From Nitrospira sp. (lineage in GTDB: Bacteria > Nitrospirota > Nitrospiria > Nitrospirales > Nitrospiraceae): a stretch of DNA of 64,000 nucleotides. The stretch is taken from the NCBI GenBank assembly GCA_024330925.1, contig JANDJK010000001.1:26645-90644 (forward strand), written 5' to 3'. A program made the position numbers and the translations under genes. Below, one piece after another: positions 26,241 through 36,439 of the stretch. A model generated the notes under the pieces. The model made no database searches. It had not been told where the DNA came from and saw nothing but the letters and a program-made list of their open reading frames with translations. Positions within the stretch are counted from its first letter, which is position 1. Each line of letters begins with the position of its first letter.

Positions 26241-27575
26241 ATGATCGACCGTTATACCCGTCCGGCTATGAAGGCCATCTGGGATCTCAAACACAAGTAT
26301 GAGATTTGGCTTGAAGTCGAACTGCAGGCGTGTGCTGCCTTTGAAAAGGCTGGCTTGGCGCCCAAAGGGACAGCGGAAACAGTGCGTCGGCGCGCGCGGA
26401 TTAATGTTAAGCGGATCGCTGAGATCGAACAGGTCACCAAACATGATGTGATCGCGTTCCTTGAGTCGTTGGCTGATTCGGTGGGGCCTCTACATCGCTA
26501 TTTGCACATGGGGCTGACGTCCTCCGACATTGTCGATACCGCGCTGGCTATTCAGATGAGGGAAGCGCTAGATCTGATCGTGGAAGGCGTCGAGAGGTTG
26601 AGGGCGGCGTTGAAACAGCAGGCTTTCCGACACAAACGCACAGTCATGGTTGGGCGGTCTCACGGGATCCATGGTGAGCCAATCTCGTTCGGGTTGAAAA
26701 TGGCGTTGTGGTATGAAGAGTGTGGGCGGCATCTGGAGCGTCTCGGCCAAGTCCGCCGTCATATTGCGGTCGGAAAACTCTCTGGCGCAATGGGAACCTT
26801 CGCCCATCAGGGACCGCAGATTGAAGCGGACGTGTGTGCCAAGTTGGGGCTCACTCCTGATCCGATTTCCAATCAAGTGGTCCAGCGGGACCGGCATGCT
26901 GCCTATGTGACAGCGCTTGCGTTGCTTGCGGCGACGATCGAGAAAATCGCCACGGAAATCCGGCATCTCCAGCGAACCGAAGTTCTGGAGGCGGAAGAAT
27001 ACTTTTCGGAAGGACAAAAGGGCTCGTCAGCGATGCCCCATAAACGCAATCCAATTGTCTCCGAAAACCTGTGCGGCTTGGCGCGCATTGTGCGGGCCAA
27101 CAGTCTGGCCGCGATGGAAAATGTTGCGCTCTGGCACGAACGGGACATCAGCCATTCCTCCGTTGAACGTGTTATCCTTCCGGACAGCACCATTGTGGTC
27201 GATTACATGCTGGCACGGGCCACGGATCTGATTGAGCGGTTGGTCGTTTATCCTGAGCGGATGAAGCGGAACTTGGAACTGACCGGGGGACTAATCTATT
27301 CGCAGCGGCTTCTTCTTGCTCTCATCGGAAAGGGTGCTCAGCGCAAAGAATCGTATGAGGCTGTGCAGCGAAATGCTATGGCGTCGTGGCAAGGAGCTGG
27401 GGGGCTTCAAGAGTTGGTTGCGAAGGATCCCTTTATCACTCGGCACCTGAAGACACACGAGATCGCAGCCTGTTTTGATCCGGCGTATTACCTGCGGCAC
27501 GTCGATACGATCTACGATCGAGTGTTTGGCGTCTCAACGCGATCTCCGGTCCGCCAACGGAGGCGCACGGCGTAA
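26241..27575 (+). CDS. purB: Adenylosuccinate lyase
   Basis: PurB catalyses two purine steps, SAICAR to AICAR and adenylosuccinate to AMP. The 444-residue product has the fumarase/aspartase superfamily signature GSSAMPHKRNP, the catalytic loop VGRSHGIHGEP and THxDV-like segment LTSSDIVDTALA. ATG 26241 has GAGGGATGG just upstream; the track start adds ten residues. A basic tail (RSPVRQRRRTA) ends the protein. About 800 bp of non-coding or decayed sequence separates it from purC. Confidence 0.95.
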   Translation: MIDRYTRPAMKAIWDLKHKYEIWLEVELQACAAFEKAGLAPKGTAETVRRRARINVKRIAEIEQVTKHDVIAFLESLADSVGPLHRYLHMGLTSSDIVDTALAIQMREALDLIVEGVERLRAALKQQAFRHKRTVMVGRSHGIHGEPISFGLKMALWYEECGRHLERLGQVRRHIAVGKLSGAMGTFAHQGPQIEADVCAKLGLTPDPISNQVVQRDRHAAYVTALALLAATIEKIATEIRHLQRTEVLEAEEYFSEGQKGSSAMPHKRNPIVSENLCGLARIVRANSLAAMENVALWHERDISHSSVERVILPDSTIVVDYMLARATDLIERLVVYPERMKRNLELTGGLIYSQRLLLALIGKGAQRKESYEAVQRNAMASWQGAGGLQELVAKDPFITRHLKTHEIAACFDPAYYLRHVDTIYDRVFGVSTRSPVRQRRRTA

Positions 27576-28384
27576 CAGTGGGTATTCGGATGGTGATTCG
27601 ATGGGGACTTGGGATTGGGGGCTGGGTGGGAGTACCAGCTCTGGTTAATGCCGCTGATCGGGACAACCGGTTGACCGAACCGGGGAGTCTTCGGAACCTT
27701 CGCGATGTTTGTGCTGGATGACGGGTGGATGAGGCGACACCAGGCAGTGTGGATCGGTCAGTTGACCTTGTGAAAAAGGGGTGGTGGAGCAGCTCGAAAG
27801 AGGGTGGCGATCGATCACTGTTCGATGTGTGGGTTGTTGGAAAAAGCTCATGTCATGTTTCGTCTTCATGCTGCTGAGTGAAAGCCTACTCAGCAATTGC
27901 TTTTGGGGTCGGCAGAGCAGGCAACTATCTTGAAGATGTCGATCTTATGTCAGGATTGATCAAGAGGGCTGATGACGTATCGGGCTTTTCGGAGCGATGA
28001 AAGCTGACTTGTACGGGGAGCGTGATTCGGGTCCTAAACCCTTTGCGATTGTGATGCCGGTTAGAAAAAGCGCGGCGTGGTAGAGGGTGGAGGGGGGGAA
28101 CGCGCGTGGCAATGATGTAAGAGCATACGGAGGCGTCGCGACCTGAGTGCAAGACAGTGAAACAGCAACTGGATCATTGCAGCAAGCTGGATGATCTGGA
28201 TTCATTGCTTGTTTTGAAACGTTCAGGCTGGAAGGTTTTCACAGTCTGGTGCTGGCTTGGGCACAGGTCGAAGGATGTCGCTATGTGCCGCGGTTTGGCC
28301 AGCCGACTCTGATCGATGCTGTTAAGTTAGTGGATGAGGTGATCGAGGCGCTTGCCCAGGAGGATGGTTTGTGGAGGGGCGGAG
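27576..28384 (+). other. purB-purC spacer, possible decayed gene
   Basis: No intact gene is seen in about 810 bp. From about 27590 one frame gives a signal-peptide-like start (MVIRWGLGIGGWVGVPALVNAAD) and then GSLRNLRDVCAG before a stop, with further open stretches after it. At 28.2-28.4 kb another frame reads EGFHSLVLAWAQVEGCRYVPRFG and LIDAVKLVDEVIEAL without a start codon. These look like remnants of an exported protein gene, but I cannot identify it. Confidence 0.3.
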
Positions 28385-29092
28385 ATGAATACAGTCGGTC
28401 CGATGTTGTATGAAGGAAAGGCCAAGAAGATTTTTGCCGCCGCCAGGCCAGATCAGATCGTTCAGTACTTTAAAGATGATGCGACGGCGTTCAATGCCCA
28501 AAAGCGCGGTACGATTGTAGGCAAGGGAATTGTAAACAACAAGGTGTCGGCACGATTGTTTCGCTTGCTGGAAGAGCAGGGTGTTCCCACGCATTTTCTT
28601 GAACGGCTCGGCGATCGAGAGATGCTGGCCAAGAAGGTGACGATCGTGCCGGTCGAGGTTGTCATCCGGAACGTGGTAGCCGGCAGTTTGGCCAAACGGT
28701 TGGGGTTGCGTGTCGGAGATGCCATTCGACCGGCGATTGTGGAGTTGTATTATAAAAATGATGCGCTGGGCGATCCGCTAGTCAACGACGATCATCTCCG
28801 TCTTCTTAATGTGGCGACACCGGGGGTCTTGCGCGAGTTAAGGGATCTGGCCCATCGCGTGAACAATGTCTTGCAGCCGTTCCTGGCGGAGCGAAAGATC
28901 CGATTGGTTGATTGCAAGTTGGAGTTTGGGGTGTATCACAACAAACTGATCCTCGCCGATGAAATTTCGCCGGATACCTGTCGTCTGTGGGATATGGTGA
29001 CGGGTGATCCGCTAGACAAGGATCGGTTCCGGCAGGATTTGGGAAAGGTTGAAGAATCCTATCAAGAGGTGATGAGGCGGGTTTGCGATTGA
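28385..29092 (+). CDS. purC: SAICAR synthetase
   Basis: PurC joins aspartate to CAIR with ATP in purine synthesis. The 235-residue protein has the family start MLYEGKAKKIF, the EVVIRNVVAGSLAKR motif, LVDCKLEFG and the ATP/aspartate site DEISPDTCRLWD. I use ATG 28385, preceded by GGAGGGGCGGAG; ATG 28400 is possible. It begins the tight purC, small membrane gene, purS, purQ group. Confidence 0.95.
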   Translation: MNTVGPMLYEGKAKKIFAAARPDQIVQYFKDDATAFNAQKRGTIVGKGIVNNKVSARLFRLLEEQGVPTHFLERLGDREMLAKKVTIVPVEVVIRNVVAGSLAKRLGLRVGDAIRPAIVELYYKNDALGDPLVNDDHLRLLNVATPGVLRELRDLAHRVNNVLQPFLAERKIRLVDCKLEFGVYHNKLILADEISPDTCRLWDMVTGDPLDKDRFRQDLGKVEESYQEVMRRVCD

Positions 29093-29180
29093 CCGAACGG
29101 CTCTTGCCGGGAGGGTGTCGGTACCGTTGGTCGGTGCACGACCGGCGGGTTTCTATTTCTAAAGGAGATAAACGAGGGCG

Positions 29181-29396
29181 ATGCTGCGGGCCTATCTAAA
29201 TTACGGTCTCCTTGTATCGGTGGTGATTTGGGGTGCCATCGTTGCGGTGATGGCGTATCGCCTGGAGGACTCGCCATGGCGATGGGCGTTTGTCGCTCTG
29301 GTCTTTGCAGGGGGGGTGACTGTCGCCGTCATTGTGTGGATCAAAAAGTATGTGGATCAGCAGATGCAATCGTCCGAGCGGAGGCACGGGAAGTGA
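29181..29396 (+). CDS. Small two-helix membrane protein in the purine cluster
   Basis: This 71-residue protein has two predicted transmembrane helices (about 9-27, LLVSVVIWGAIVAVMAY, and 36-54, WAFVALVFAGGVTVAVIVWI) with a basic/polar tail (KKYVDQQMQSSERRHGK). It matches no family I recognise. Its TGA overlaps the purS GTG by 4 bases, so translation of purS is probably coupled to it. That, and an upstream AAAGGAG, argue that it is real. Confidence 0.7.
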   Translation: MLRAYLNYGLLVSVVIWGAIVAVMAYRLEDSPWRWAFVALVFAGGVTVAVIVWIKKYVDQQMQSSERRHGK

Positions 29397-29632
29397 AAGC
29401 TAAGATACATGTGATGCTGAAACAGGGAATTTTGGATCCGCAGGGTAAGGCTGTTGAACAAGCATTGATTGCTCTCGGGTTCAGAAATGCGGCGAATGTG
29501 CGGATCGGGAAATACATGGAGTTGGATCTGGACGAGCAAGATCGGGCCAGGGCTGAGGCCGAGGTGAAGTCGATGTGTGAGCAGTTGTTGGCCAACCCGA
29601 TCATCGAAGAGTATCGGTTTGACCTCGCGTGA
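29393..29632 (+). CDS. purS: FGAM synthase subunit PurS
   Basis: PurS is the small subunit that bridges PurQ and small PurL in phosphoribosylformylglycinamidine synthase, the ATP- and glutamine-dependent fourth purine step. The 79-residue protein reads VKAKIHVMLKQGILDPQGKAVEQALIALGF and NVRIGKYMELDLD, with the family's beta-alpha-beta pattern. Start is GTG 29393, which is in frame, has GGAGG nearby and overlaps the previous stop; the track start at 29228 is a shadow extension. Confidence 0.92.
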   Translation: MKAKIHVMLKQGILDPQGKAVEQALIALGFRNAANVRIGKYMELDLDEQDRARAEAEVKSMCEQLLANPIIEEYRFDLA

Positions 29633-29724
29633 GCCGTGACTGTGGTTGGCGGAGAAGTTCAGGAGAACGGGGCAATCTCAGGGGACAGCGTTCAATGGCA
29701 ACATAAGGGCGGAGCGATCAATCG

Positions 29725-30456
29725 ATGAATCTTGGGGTGGTTGTCTTTCCTGGTAGCAACTGTGACCGAGATTGCCAGTATGTGTTTCGGGATATCTTGG
29801 GACAGGATGTGACCATGGTCTGGCACAAGGAGCGATCCGTTGCCGGGCTAGACGCGATTGTGCTGCCAGGAGGGTTTTCCTATGGCGACTATCTACGAAC
29901 TGGTGCGATCGCACGGTTCTCACCGGTGATGGCGGCGGTCAAGGAGTTTGCCGAGGAAGGTGGGATCGTGCTCGGGATCTGCAACGGGTTTCAGATTTTG
30001 CTCGAGGCGGGGCTGCTTCCGGGGGCCATGTTGCGCAATGAGTCATTACATTTCGTCTGTCGAGACGTTTGCATCACGGTTGATAATGCGGCCACCCCCT
30101 TCACCTGCCTGTGCGAGCCTGGGCAGGTGCTCACCATTCCCATTGCTCATGCAGACGGCAGTTATTATGCCGATCCAGTCACGGTGGCCTCGCTCAAGGC
30201 CAATGCCCAAATCGTGTTTCGCTATTGCATGCCAGATGGCCGTGTGACCAGGGAGGCCAATCCCAATGGGTCGTTGGAGAACATTGCTGGTATCTGCAAC
30301 GCCGCTGGCAATGTGCTCGGTATGATGCCCCATCCGGAACGGTGTGCAGAGTCTCTGTTGGGTCATCAGGATGGAAGGGTGATTCTTGCATCGTTGGTCG
30401 AGTCGCTTGTACACCAACGCCTGCGGAAGCAAGAGCTGCTGTCGCAGCTCCCATGA
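29725..30456 (+). CDS. purQ: FGAM synthase glutaminase subunit PurQ
   Basis: PurQ is a class I glutamine amidotransferase that supplies ammonia to PurL. It has [13 protein letters not shown] at the N-terminus, the nucleophile elbow [18 protein letters not shown] with the catalytic cysteine, and the His-x-Glu region [10 protein letters not shown]. At 243 residues it is normal length. It lies 92 bp after purS. An unknown exported-protein gene and purL follow. Confidence 0.95.
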   Translation: MNLGVVVFPGSNCDRDCQYVFRDILGQDVTMVWHKERSVAGLDAIVLPGGFSYGDYLRTGAIARFSPVMAAVKEFAEEGGIVLGICNGFQILLEAGLLPGAMLRNESLHFVCRDVCITVDNAATPFTCLCEPGQVLTIPIAHADGSYYADPVTVASLKANAQIVFRYCMPDGRVTREANPNGSLENIAGICNAAGNVLGMMPHPERCAESLLGHQDGRVILASLVESLVHQRLRKQELLSQLP

Positions 30457-30663
30457 GCACTCAGCGATACCGTCTCTCCGGCGGTTCCCTCTACACCCTA
30501 AACGGATTCTGCTGAGGAGCGGCAGTGTCTGCGAATGCGGCAAAAGACGGATTGAAGATGAAAAGTGGATCACGGTAAAGTGATGGGGAGCTATTGTGCG
30601 CTCGGTGTCATCGTTCACAATTATCGGTAATATCTATCCATACACAGCATAAAGGAGGCTGCA

Positions 30664-30999
30664 ATGAAGGGTTTTGGTGTTGCAATGGTAATAACGGGGT
30701 TGTTGGCCGTAGTGTCGAGTGGGAATGTGTGGGCGGCGACGGATGATGGAAGCAAAATCATTATCAAGAGCCCAACCCAGGGGGAAAAGGTGGGCAGTGA
30801 TGTCGAGATCGTCTACGAGTTGATCAAAGGCAGGGAGGCGACTCATGCCCATTGTTTTGTGGACGGAGAGTATCAAAAGGGCTGGACGGGAACAGTGAAG
30901 GGGCTGTCTCGCGGAACGCATGAGATCAAAGTTGTGGCAGCGGATAAAGATCATCAGTCATTGGCCGCTGAAGCTTCTGTCATAGTAGAAGTGGAGTAA
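30664..30999 (+). CDS. Exported Ig-like protein of unknown function
   Basis: The 111-residue protein starts with a signal peptide ending near NVWAATDDG, then a beta-rich domain (SPTQGEKVGSDVEIVYELI, HAHCFVDGEYQKGW, GLSRGTHEIKVVAADKDH) with the layout of small Ig-like domains seen in DUF4399-type proteins. I do not assign a function. A strong Shine-Dalgarno (AAAGGAGG) precedes ATG 30664. It sits between purQ and purL but has no obvious purine role. Confidence 0.75.
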   Translation: MKGFGVAMVITGLLAVVSSGNVWAATDDGSKIIIKSPTQGEKVGSDVEIVYELIKGREATHAHCFVDGEYQKGWTGTVKGLSRGTHEIKVVAADKDHQSLAAEASVIVEVE

Positions 31000-31182
31000 T
31001 GACTCGGCCTCGTTGCCAGATGCCTCAAGAGGGACCGGTGGGGCATTTGCCGCCTTGCCGGTCCATTTCTTGTGTGCCACGGCGAGGGGAGGAGTTGTCC
31101 CTCGTGATGTTGGCGTGGACAGAGACGACTACCGTTCAGGTGTCCGCTTCCGCATCCTTTGTGTGATCGAAGTCGGTGTCCT

Positions 31183-33420
31183 ATGCCGCTCATCACCGAC
31201 GAGCTCATCGCCCAGCACAACCTCACCCGTGAAGAATATCAACAGATCGTCACCATCCTGGGGCGTGAGCCCACCCTGACGGAATTGGGTATGTTTTCCG
31301 TCATGTGGTCCGAACATTGTTCCTATAAAAGCTCGCGCGTTCATTTGAAGAAATTGCCCACAACTGGTCCGCGTGTGGTGCAGGGGCCGGGCGAAAATGC
31401 CGGCGCAGTGGACATCGGCGGCGGCCTGTGCCTCGTGTTTAAAATGGAATCCCACAACCATCCGTCGTTCATCGAGCCTTATCAGGGGGCTGCCACGGGA
31501 GTCGGAGGAATCTTACGCGATATCTTCACGATGGGTGCCAGGCCGATCGCGTTGCTTGATTCGCTTCGGTTTGGGGAATTGCACACGGCTCAGAATCGGC
31601 GCTTGATGAGGGGAGTGGTTGCCGGCATCGCCGGTTACGGCAATTGTATGGGGGTGCCGACGGTGGGGGGTGAGGTCGTGTTCAATGACATCTATTCTTT
31701 CAATCCCCTGGTCAACGTAATGTGCCTGGGCCTTGCCGAAAAGGATAAGCTTTTTCGTGGGACTGCGGCGGGTATTGGCAATCCGGTGATTTATGTTGGG
31801 TCGAAGACTGGACGTGATGGCATTCATGGGGCGACGATGGCCTCCGATTCGTTTGATGACGAGGCGGAGCGCAAACGTCCTACCGTGCAAGTGGGGGACC
31901 CGTTTCAAGAGAAACTGCTGCTCGAAGCCTGTCTCGAGATGATGGCGGCTGGACTGTTGACAGGGATTCAGGACATGGGCGCAGCCGGGCTCACCAGTTC
32001 ATCTTGTGAAATGGCTTCTCGGGCAGGGACGGGTATCGAGTTAGAATTGAGCCGCGTGCCGCGACGCGAACCCCACATGACCCCTTATGAAGTGATGTTG
32101 TCCGAGTCCCAAGAACGGATGTTGCTGGTGGCGAAGGCTGGCAAAGAAGCGGAGTGCCTCGCCATTTGCCGAAAATGGGATGTGGATGTCGCGGTGATCG
32201 GGCGGGTCACGGACGACGGAATCCTACGTGTCTTGGATCATGGCGCGGTGGTAGCGGAAATTCCAGCCAAAGCCCTTGCTGAGGAGGGGCCACGGTATGA
32301 TCGTCCCTTTGCGCCGCCGGCCTACCAGGAGCTCCTGACAAATTTGAATTACGACATCATTCCAGATGTCAAGGATGCCAATGCCGCGTTGTTGTCGTTG
32401 TTGGAATCGCCGACGATTGCCAGCAAACGCTGGGTCTATGAGCAGTATGATCATATGGTCCAAACCAACACGGTTGTTCGTCCAGGATCAGATGCAGCGG
32501 TGCTGCGCATTAAGGGGACTGACAAAGCGGTGGCAGCGACGATCGATTGTAATAGCCGCTACTGTTTGTTGAACCCGTATGAAGGAGCGCGGATCGCGGT
32601 AGCCGAGGCGGCTCGTAATCTGGTTTGTTCGGGAGCCGAGCCGATTGGTCTGACCGATTGTTTGAATTTCGGGAATCCCGAACGACCGGATATCATGTGG
32701 CAGTTTGTGATGGCTGTTGAAGGACTGGCGGATGCTTGCGAAGCTCTCAAGATTCCGGTCGTCAGTGGTAACGTGAGCTTTTACAATGAAACAAAGGGTC
32801 TGTCGATTTATCCGACGCCGATGGTAGGCATGGTGGGCTTGCTTGATCGGGCTGATCGAGCGATGACCCAGTGGTTCAAAGAGGAAGGCGACGATATTAT
32901 TCTGCTTGGAACGACGAGAGAAGAGCTCGGCGGGTCCGAATATTTAAAAATCCTACACAACCGAGAACAAGGGGTGCCGCCCTTTCTTAGCCTAGAGGCG
33001 GAACGAGCGCTTCATGACTGCGTATTGAATTTGATTCGTGAGGGACAGGTGCAGTCGGCACATGATTGTTCTGACGGTGGGGTGGCTGTGGCGCTAGCAG
33101 AAAGTTGTCTGTCGGGTCCTGGCCGTCGCCTTGGGGCGACGGTGCGATTGACGAGGGGGCGGTTGCGCAAGGACGCTGTCCTTTTTGGTGAGAGTCAATC
33201 CAGAGTGCTCGTCTCGGCCAAGCCGGCCCATCGGCGTGCGATTCTTGATGCGGCGGAAGCGCACGCCGTCCCTGCAGCAGTCATTGGTACGGTGGGCGGT
33301 GATCGTCTGGTGATCTCGCTTGCCGACGAACGTTCGGACGATACGGTTATTAATCTGTCCTTGTCCACGTTGTACGACCGGTGGGCCTGCTCCCTTGAAC
33401 GGCTGGTCAACCAGGCGTAG
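31183..33420 (+). CDS. purL: FGAM synthase large subunit PurL (PurS-dependent type)
   Basis: PurL (745 residues) is the small-type FGAM synthase that needs PurS and PurQ. It has [43 protein letters not shown] (ATP/metal site), GGDAILLG-like repeats and [16 protein letters not shown] in the second half. ATG 31183 starts [18 protein letters not shown], typical of the family. There is no clear Shine-Dalgarno. purF starts 27 bp after its stop. Confidence 0.96.
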   Translation: MPLITDELIAQHNLTREEYQQIVTILGREPTLTELGMFSVMWSEHCSYKSSRVHLKKLPTTGPRVVQGPGENAGAVDIGGGLCLVFKMESHNHPSFIEPYQGAATGVGGILRDIFTMGARPIALLDSLRFGELHTAQNRRLMRGVVAGIAGYGNCMGVPTVGGEVVFNDIYSFNPLVNVMCLGLAEKDKLFRGTAAGIGNPVIYVGSKTGRDGIHGATMASDSFDDEAERKRPTVQVGDPFQEKLLLEACLEMMAAGLLTGIQDMGAAGLTSSSCEMASRAGTGIELELSRVPRREPHMTPYEVMLSESQERMLLVAKAGKEAECLAICRKWDVDVAVIGRVTDDGILRVLDHGAVVAEIPAKALAEEGPRYDRPFAPPAYQELLTNLNYDIIPDVKDANAALLSLLESPTIASKRWVYEQYDHMVQTNTVVRPGSDAAVLRIKGTDKAVAATIDCNSRYCLLNPYEGARIAVAEAARNLVCSGAEPIGLTDCLNFGNPERPDIMWQFVMAVEGLADACEALKIPVVSGNVSFYNETKGLSIYPTPMVGMVGLLDRADRAMTQWFKEEGDDIILLGTTREELGGSEYLKILHNREQGVPPFLSLEAERALHDCVLNLIREGQVQSAHDCSDGGVAVALAESCLSGPGRRLGATVRLTRGRLRKDAVLFGESQSRVLVSAKPAHRRAILDAAEAHAVPAAVIGTVGGDRLVISLADERSDDTVINLSLSTLYDRWACSLERLVNQA

Positions 33421-33447
33421 GAGGTAGGCTGAGCAGGGGTTCCGATT

Positions 33448-34944
33448 GTGGAGAGAAGGTTACAGGTGTGTCACACCAAGAAGCCATTGCCGGTCGTGTC
33501 GTACGGCTCTTTCCGCCGCGGGACGGACGAGGGGGACAAATTGCACGACGAATGCGCCGTTTTCGGCGTATTCGGCCATGAGGAGGCTGCTAACCTTACC
33601 TATTTGGGGCTATACGCTCTTCAGCATCGCGGGCAAGAAGCGTCAGGGATCGTCTCCGGCGACGGTGAACAGTTCTTCATCCACAAGGGCTTGGGACTCG
33701 TTGCCGATCTCTACGATAAATCGATTCTGGATAAACTCCCCGGCCACATGGCGATCGGGCATAACCGCTATTCTACGGCGGGGGGCAACGATCTGAAAAA
33801 TGTCCAACCGTTAACCGTCAACTTTGCGCTGGGCAATCTGGCGCTAGCGCACAATGGCAACTTGATCAATGCGCAGATGTTGCGCAACGAGCTCGAAGCC
33901 TATGGCGCAATTTTTCAATCTACTTCCGACAGTGAGGTCATCATTCACTTAATTGCCCACTCCAAGGCCGATTCCTTCCTCGCGCGGGTTATTGATGCTC
34001 TGAGTAGAGTCCGCGGTGCCTTCTCAATTGTGTTGTTGACAGATCACGGTTTGATTGCTGCGCGTGATCCCTATGGACTGCGCCCCCTGTGTCTAGGGAG
34101 GCTTCGGAGCAGTTGGGTTGTAGCATCAGAGACCTGTGCGTTTGATCTCCTGGACGCTGATTATGTGCGGGAAATTGACCCGGGCGAGTTGATCCTGATC
34201 AGTGAGCAGGGGCTAGAAAGTTATCGACCTTTTCCGGCAGTGGAGCCGGCCATGTGTGTATTCGAATATGTGTACTTCGCCCGACCGGACAGCAGGATTT
34301 TTGGGGGGGAGACGGTGTATACCATCCGCAAGGCAATGGGACGTCAATTGGCGCAAGAATCCTGGGTGCCGGCCGATGTCGTCATCCCGGTTCCGGATTC
34401 GGGCGTTCCGGCCGCTTTGGGATACGCCGAGGGCGGGGGCATTCGCTTCGAAACAGGCCTGATTCGCAACCATTATGTTGGGCGGACCTTCATCGAGCCC
34501 GAACAGTCGATTCGACACTTTGGAGTCAAAGTCAAATTGAACGCCATTTCCGAAGTGTTGCGTGGCAAACGTGTGGTGGTGGTAGATGATTCACTGGTGC
34601 GCGGAACGACCAGCCGGAAAATTGTGAAAATGATCCGTCAGGCCGGTGCACGGGAAGTCCATATGCGGATCAGCTCTCCTCCCATCATCTCGCCTTGCTT
34701 CTATGGCATTGATACACCGACCAAGAGAGAACTGGTGGCGTCGGATCATTCGATGGAGGAAATCCGCAAATACATTACCGCCGATAGTTTGGCCTACCTA
34801 AGCATCGAAGGGATGCTCAAGGCGGTCCCAGGCAGTTCCAACCGGTACTGTACAGCCTGTTTTACGGAGCGGTATCCCATTCCGTTTACCCGTGCCGAGG
34901 AGATCCAACTGAGGCTGTTCGAAGGTTCCCACGGTTCCCGCTGA
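33448..34944 (+). CDS. purF: Amidophosphoribosyltransferase
   Basis: PurF is the committing step of purine synthesis, PRPP plus glutamine to phosphoribosylamine. It has an N-terminal Ntn glutaminase whose nucleophile cysteine is in [13 protein letters not shown] (about residue 36, implying a cleaved propeptide) and the C-terminal phosphoribosyltransferase motif [14 protein letters not shown]. Zn/Fe-type cysteines near the C-terminus ([10 protein letters not shown]) are present. Start is uncertain: GTG 33448 is the track start, but GTG 33466 has GAAGG six bases upstream. It ends the purine group; remnants of a PilZ gene follow its stop. Confidence 0.95.
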   Translation: MERRLQVCHTKKPLPVVSYGSFRRGTDEGDKLHDECAVFGVFGHEEAANLTYLGLYALQHRGQEASGIVSGDGEQFFIHKGLGLVADLYDKSILDKLPGHMAIGHNRYSTAGGNDLKNVQPLTVNFALGNLALAHNGNLINAQMLRNELEAYGAIFQSTSDSEVIIHLIAHSKADSFLARVIDALSRVRGAFSIVLLTDHGLIAARDPYGLRPLCLGRLRSSWVVASETCAFDLLDADYVREIDPGELILISEQGLESYRPFPAVEPAMCVFEYVYFARPDSRIFGGETVYTIRKAMGRQLAQESWVPADVVIPVPDSGVPAALGYAEGGGIRFETGLIRNHYVGRTFIEPEQSIRHFGVKVKLNAISEVLRGKRVVVVDDSLVRGTTSRKIVKMIRQAGAREVHMRISSPPIISPCFYGIDTPTKRELVASDHSMEEIRKYITADSLAYLSIEGMLKAVPGSSNRYCTACFTERYPIPFTRAEEIQLRLFEGSHGSR

Positions 34945-34956
34945 AGCACGATCCCA

Positions 34957-35230
34957 TTCTCGCGTTCCCGTTACAAAATGTCAGTTGTGGTGGATGGGTC
35001 TTCCGGAAAGGGGTTGCTGAGAGACCTGACCATTAGCGGTCGTGCCATGCAGAGTGTGGTTCCGTTGGCTGTAGTGATACCGCCCGCCTGCTGGAGTAAG
35101 CAACCGTTGCTCGTCCCCCAATCGTTATTTGGTGGGGCATCATCCGCTGAGAGCCAGCAAACCGATACAGAGGTGAATTCCTCCAATTCGAGGGAGATGC
35201 CAAACAGCAGCTGAAGGACTGGTTCAAGCA
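34957..35230 (+). pseudogene. Decayed PilZ-domain gene
   Basis: Frame 1 reads RSRYKMSVVVDGSSGKGLLRD and LTISGRAMQSVVPLAV, the classic PilZ pattern (R-xx-RY..V, then DLS-xx-G). It then breaks; frame 3 continues WWGIIR, a TGA, and RGEFLQFEGDAKQQLKDW, matching the PilZ end (RW-x-FGVEF). At least one frameshift near 35.1 kb and one stop (35155 region) are needed. No start codon lies close upstream. A c-di-GMP receptor gene has probably been lost here. Confidence 0.65.
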
Positions 35231-35293
35231 GTGCAATAGTTCGTTCATTCAGTGGGGGATTGATCGACCGTTTCCTCTGCAGATCTCATCCGG

Positions 35294-35323
35294 TTGCTCC
35301 CTCAAAAAATGCCATGCTACGAT
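35294..35323 (+). promoter_or_regulatory. Possible sigma-70 promoter for the 35471 gene
   Basis: TTGCTC (35294-35299) and TACGAT (35318-35323) are spaced by 18 bases. The -10 word TACGAT recurs before recG and aroB. Confidence 0.35.
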
Positions 35324-35470
35324 GCCTTGCCTGGGTGGTTGGATGGCCTGTCGTCCACGAGGGCTTCAGAAGGCTCATGCGGTGCTCCTCGATCGATTGC
35401 CCATTGGCTCGATGGCTGTGGGTAGGAGGAGGCATGCCGTACGGAGAGGTGGCGGAGGAGTACAAGACCA

Positions 35471-35740
35471 ATGAATGAGATGATAGATGAGATGGAAGAA
35501 GGGAAACGAATGTTGCTAGAAATGGTCAAAAGTATGGACGCCACCGTGCAAGTGGTGATCCCTGTTGCCCCGTCGAACAGCCGATTCCTGATTGCGTTGA
35601 CGAAAGGATTGAACCGCCAGTTTATCACCCTGTCGGAGGACGATATTTTGGATTTGCCAGCCGATGCCAAGGTTCGTGCGAACGTGACGAAGGTGCTGAA
35701 CGAGGCGATGACTGCGCTCGAGACACGGCAAAGTGGTTGA
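35471..35740 (+). CDS. Hypothetical 89-residue protein
   Basis: The protein starts MNEMIDEMEEGKRMLLEM and has a central DATVQVVIPVAPSNSRFLIALTKGLNRQF, then DILDLPADAKVRANVTKVLNEAM. It is mixed alpha/beta without a signal peptide or membrane segment. I do not recognise the family. GGAGGA upstream of ATG 35471 supports it, and it overlaps the MBL-fold gene by one base (TGATG), so the two are probably coupled. Confidence 0.65.
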   Translation: MNEMIDEMEEGKRMLLEMVKSMDATVQVVIPVAPSNSRFLIALTKGLNRQFITLSEDDILDLPADAKVRANVTKVLNEAMTALETRQSG

Positions 35741-36372
35741 TGACACCAAAAAACAAGAGTGGTTGCGCGATGAAACACCTTTTTCCCGGCATCTGGCAGT
35801 GGTCGTGGTTTTCTCAGGAGAAACAACTTGATTTTAACGGGCTGTATCTCGAGCTCGAGGGACAAGCTGTGGTGGTAGATCCGCCCCCCTTGACGGAGGA
35901 GGCGCGGGCAGTCATAGGTCGCCGGGGGACGGTCGATGCCTTGCTTATTACGAATCGCGATCATGTTCGCGAGGCTGACGCCTTCCGACGGGAATTTGGA
36001 GCTCGGCTCTTCGTTCCCGCTCATGATGCAGCCGCCATCGAGGTTACGCCCGACGCTACATACAAGGATGGTGAGAGAGTGCCTGGTGGTCTCTTTGTGG
36101 TAGGACTCTCGGATCAAAAATCACCGGGGGAATCGGCGTTCTTGCTTATGCGAGGGCGGGGGGTGCTGATTGTAGGCGATGCCCTGATCGGGAAGCCACC
36201 AGGCGGCGTCAGCATGTTGCCCGCTGACAAGTATGCTGACACAAACAAGGCCAAAGAAGGCCTTCGCCGTCTGCTCCAATACGAATTTGATAGTTTGCTG
36301 GTGGGCGATGGGGTGTCCATTCTTACCGGTGCGCAGGAGATCGTCCAGCGTTTTCTCCAAGGAACACCCTGA
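35740..36372 (+). CDS. MBL-fold-like protein without metal motif
   Basis: The 210-residue product follows a metallo-beta-lactamase fold pattern: QWSWFSQEKQLDFNGLYLELEGQAVVVDPPP, ALLITNRDHVREADAFRREFGARLFVPAHD and GRGVLIVGDALIG. The HxHxDH motif is reduced to TNRDH, so the usual zinc site is absent. It may be a non-metal member of the superfamily. Start is either ATG 35740, overlapping the upstream stop, or ATG 35770 (MKHLFPGIWQW). No partner gene explains its role. Confidence 0.65.
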   Translation: MTPKNKSGCAMKHLFPGIWQWSWFSQEKQLDFNGLYLELEGQAVVVDPPPLTEEARAVIGRRGTVDALLITNRDHVREADAFRREFGARLFVPAHDAAAIEVTPDATYKDGERVPGGLFVVGLSDQKSPGESAFLLMRGRGVLIVGDALIGKPPGGVSMLPADKYADTNKAKEGLRRLLQYEFDSLLVGDGVSILTGAQEIVQRFLQGTP

Positions 36373-36439
36373 CGGCCCTGGCGCGGATTCTCGGAACAAC
36401 TGATCTGAATAGGCGACGACCGTTTCCCCGAGGACTCTA

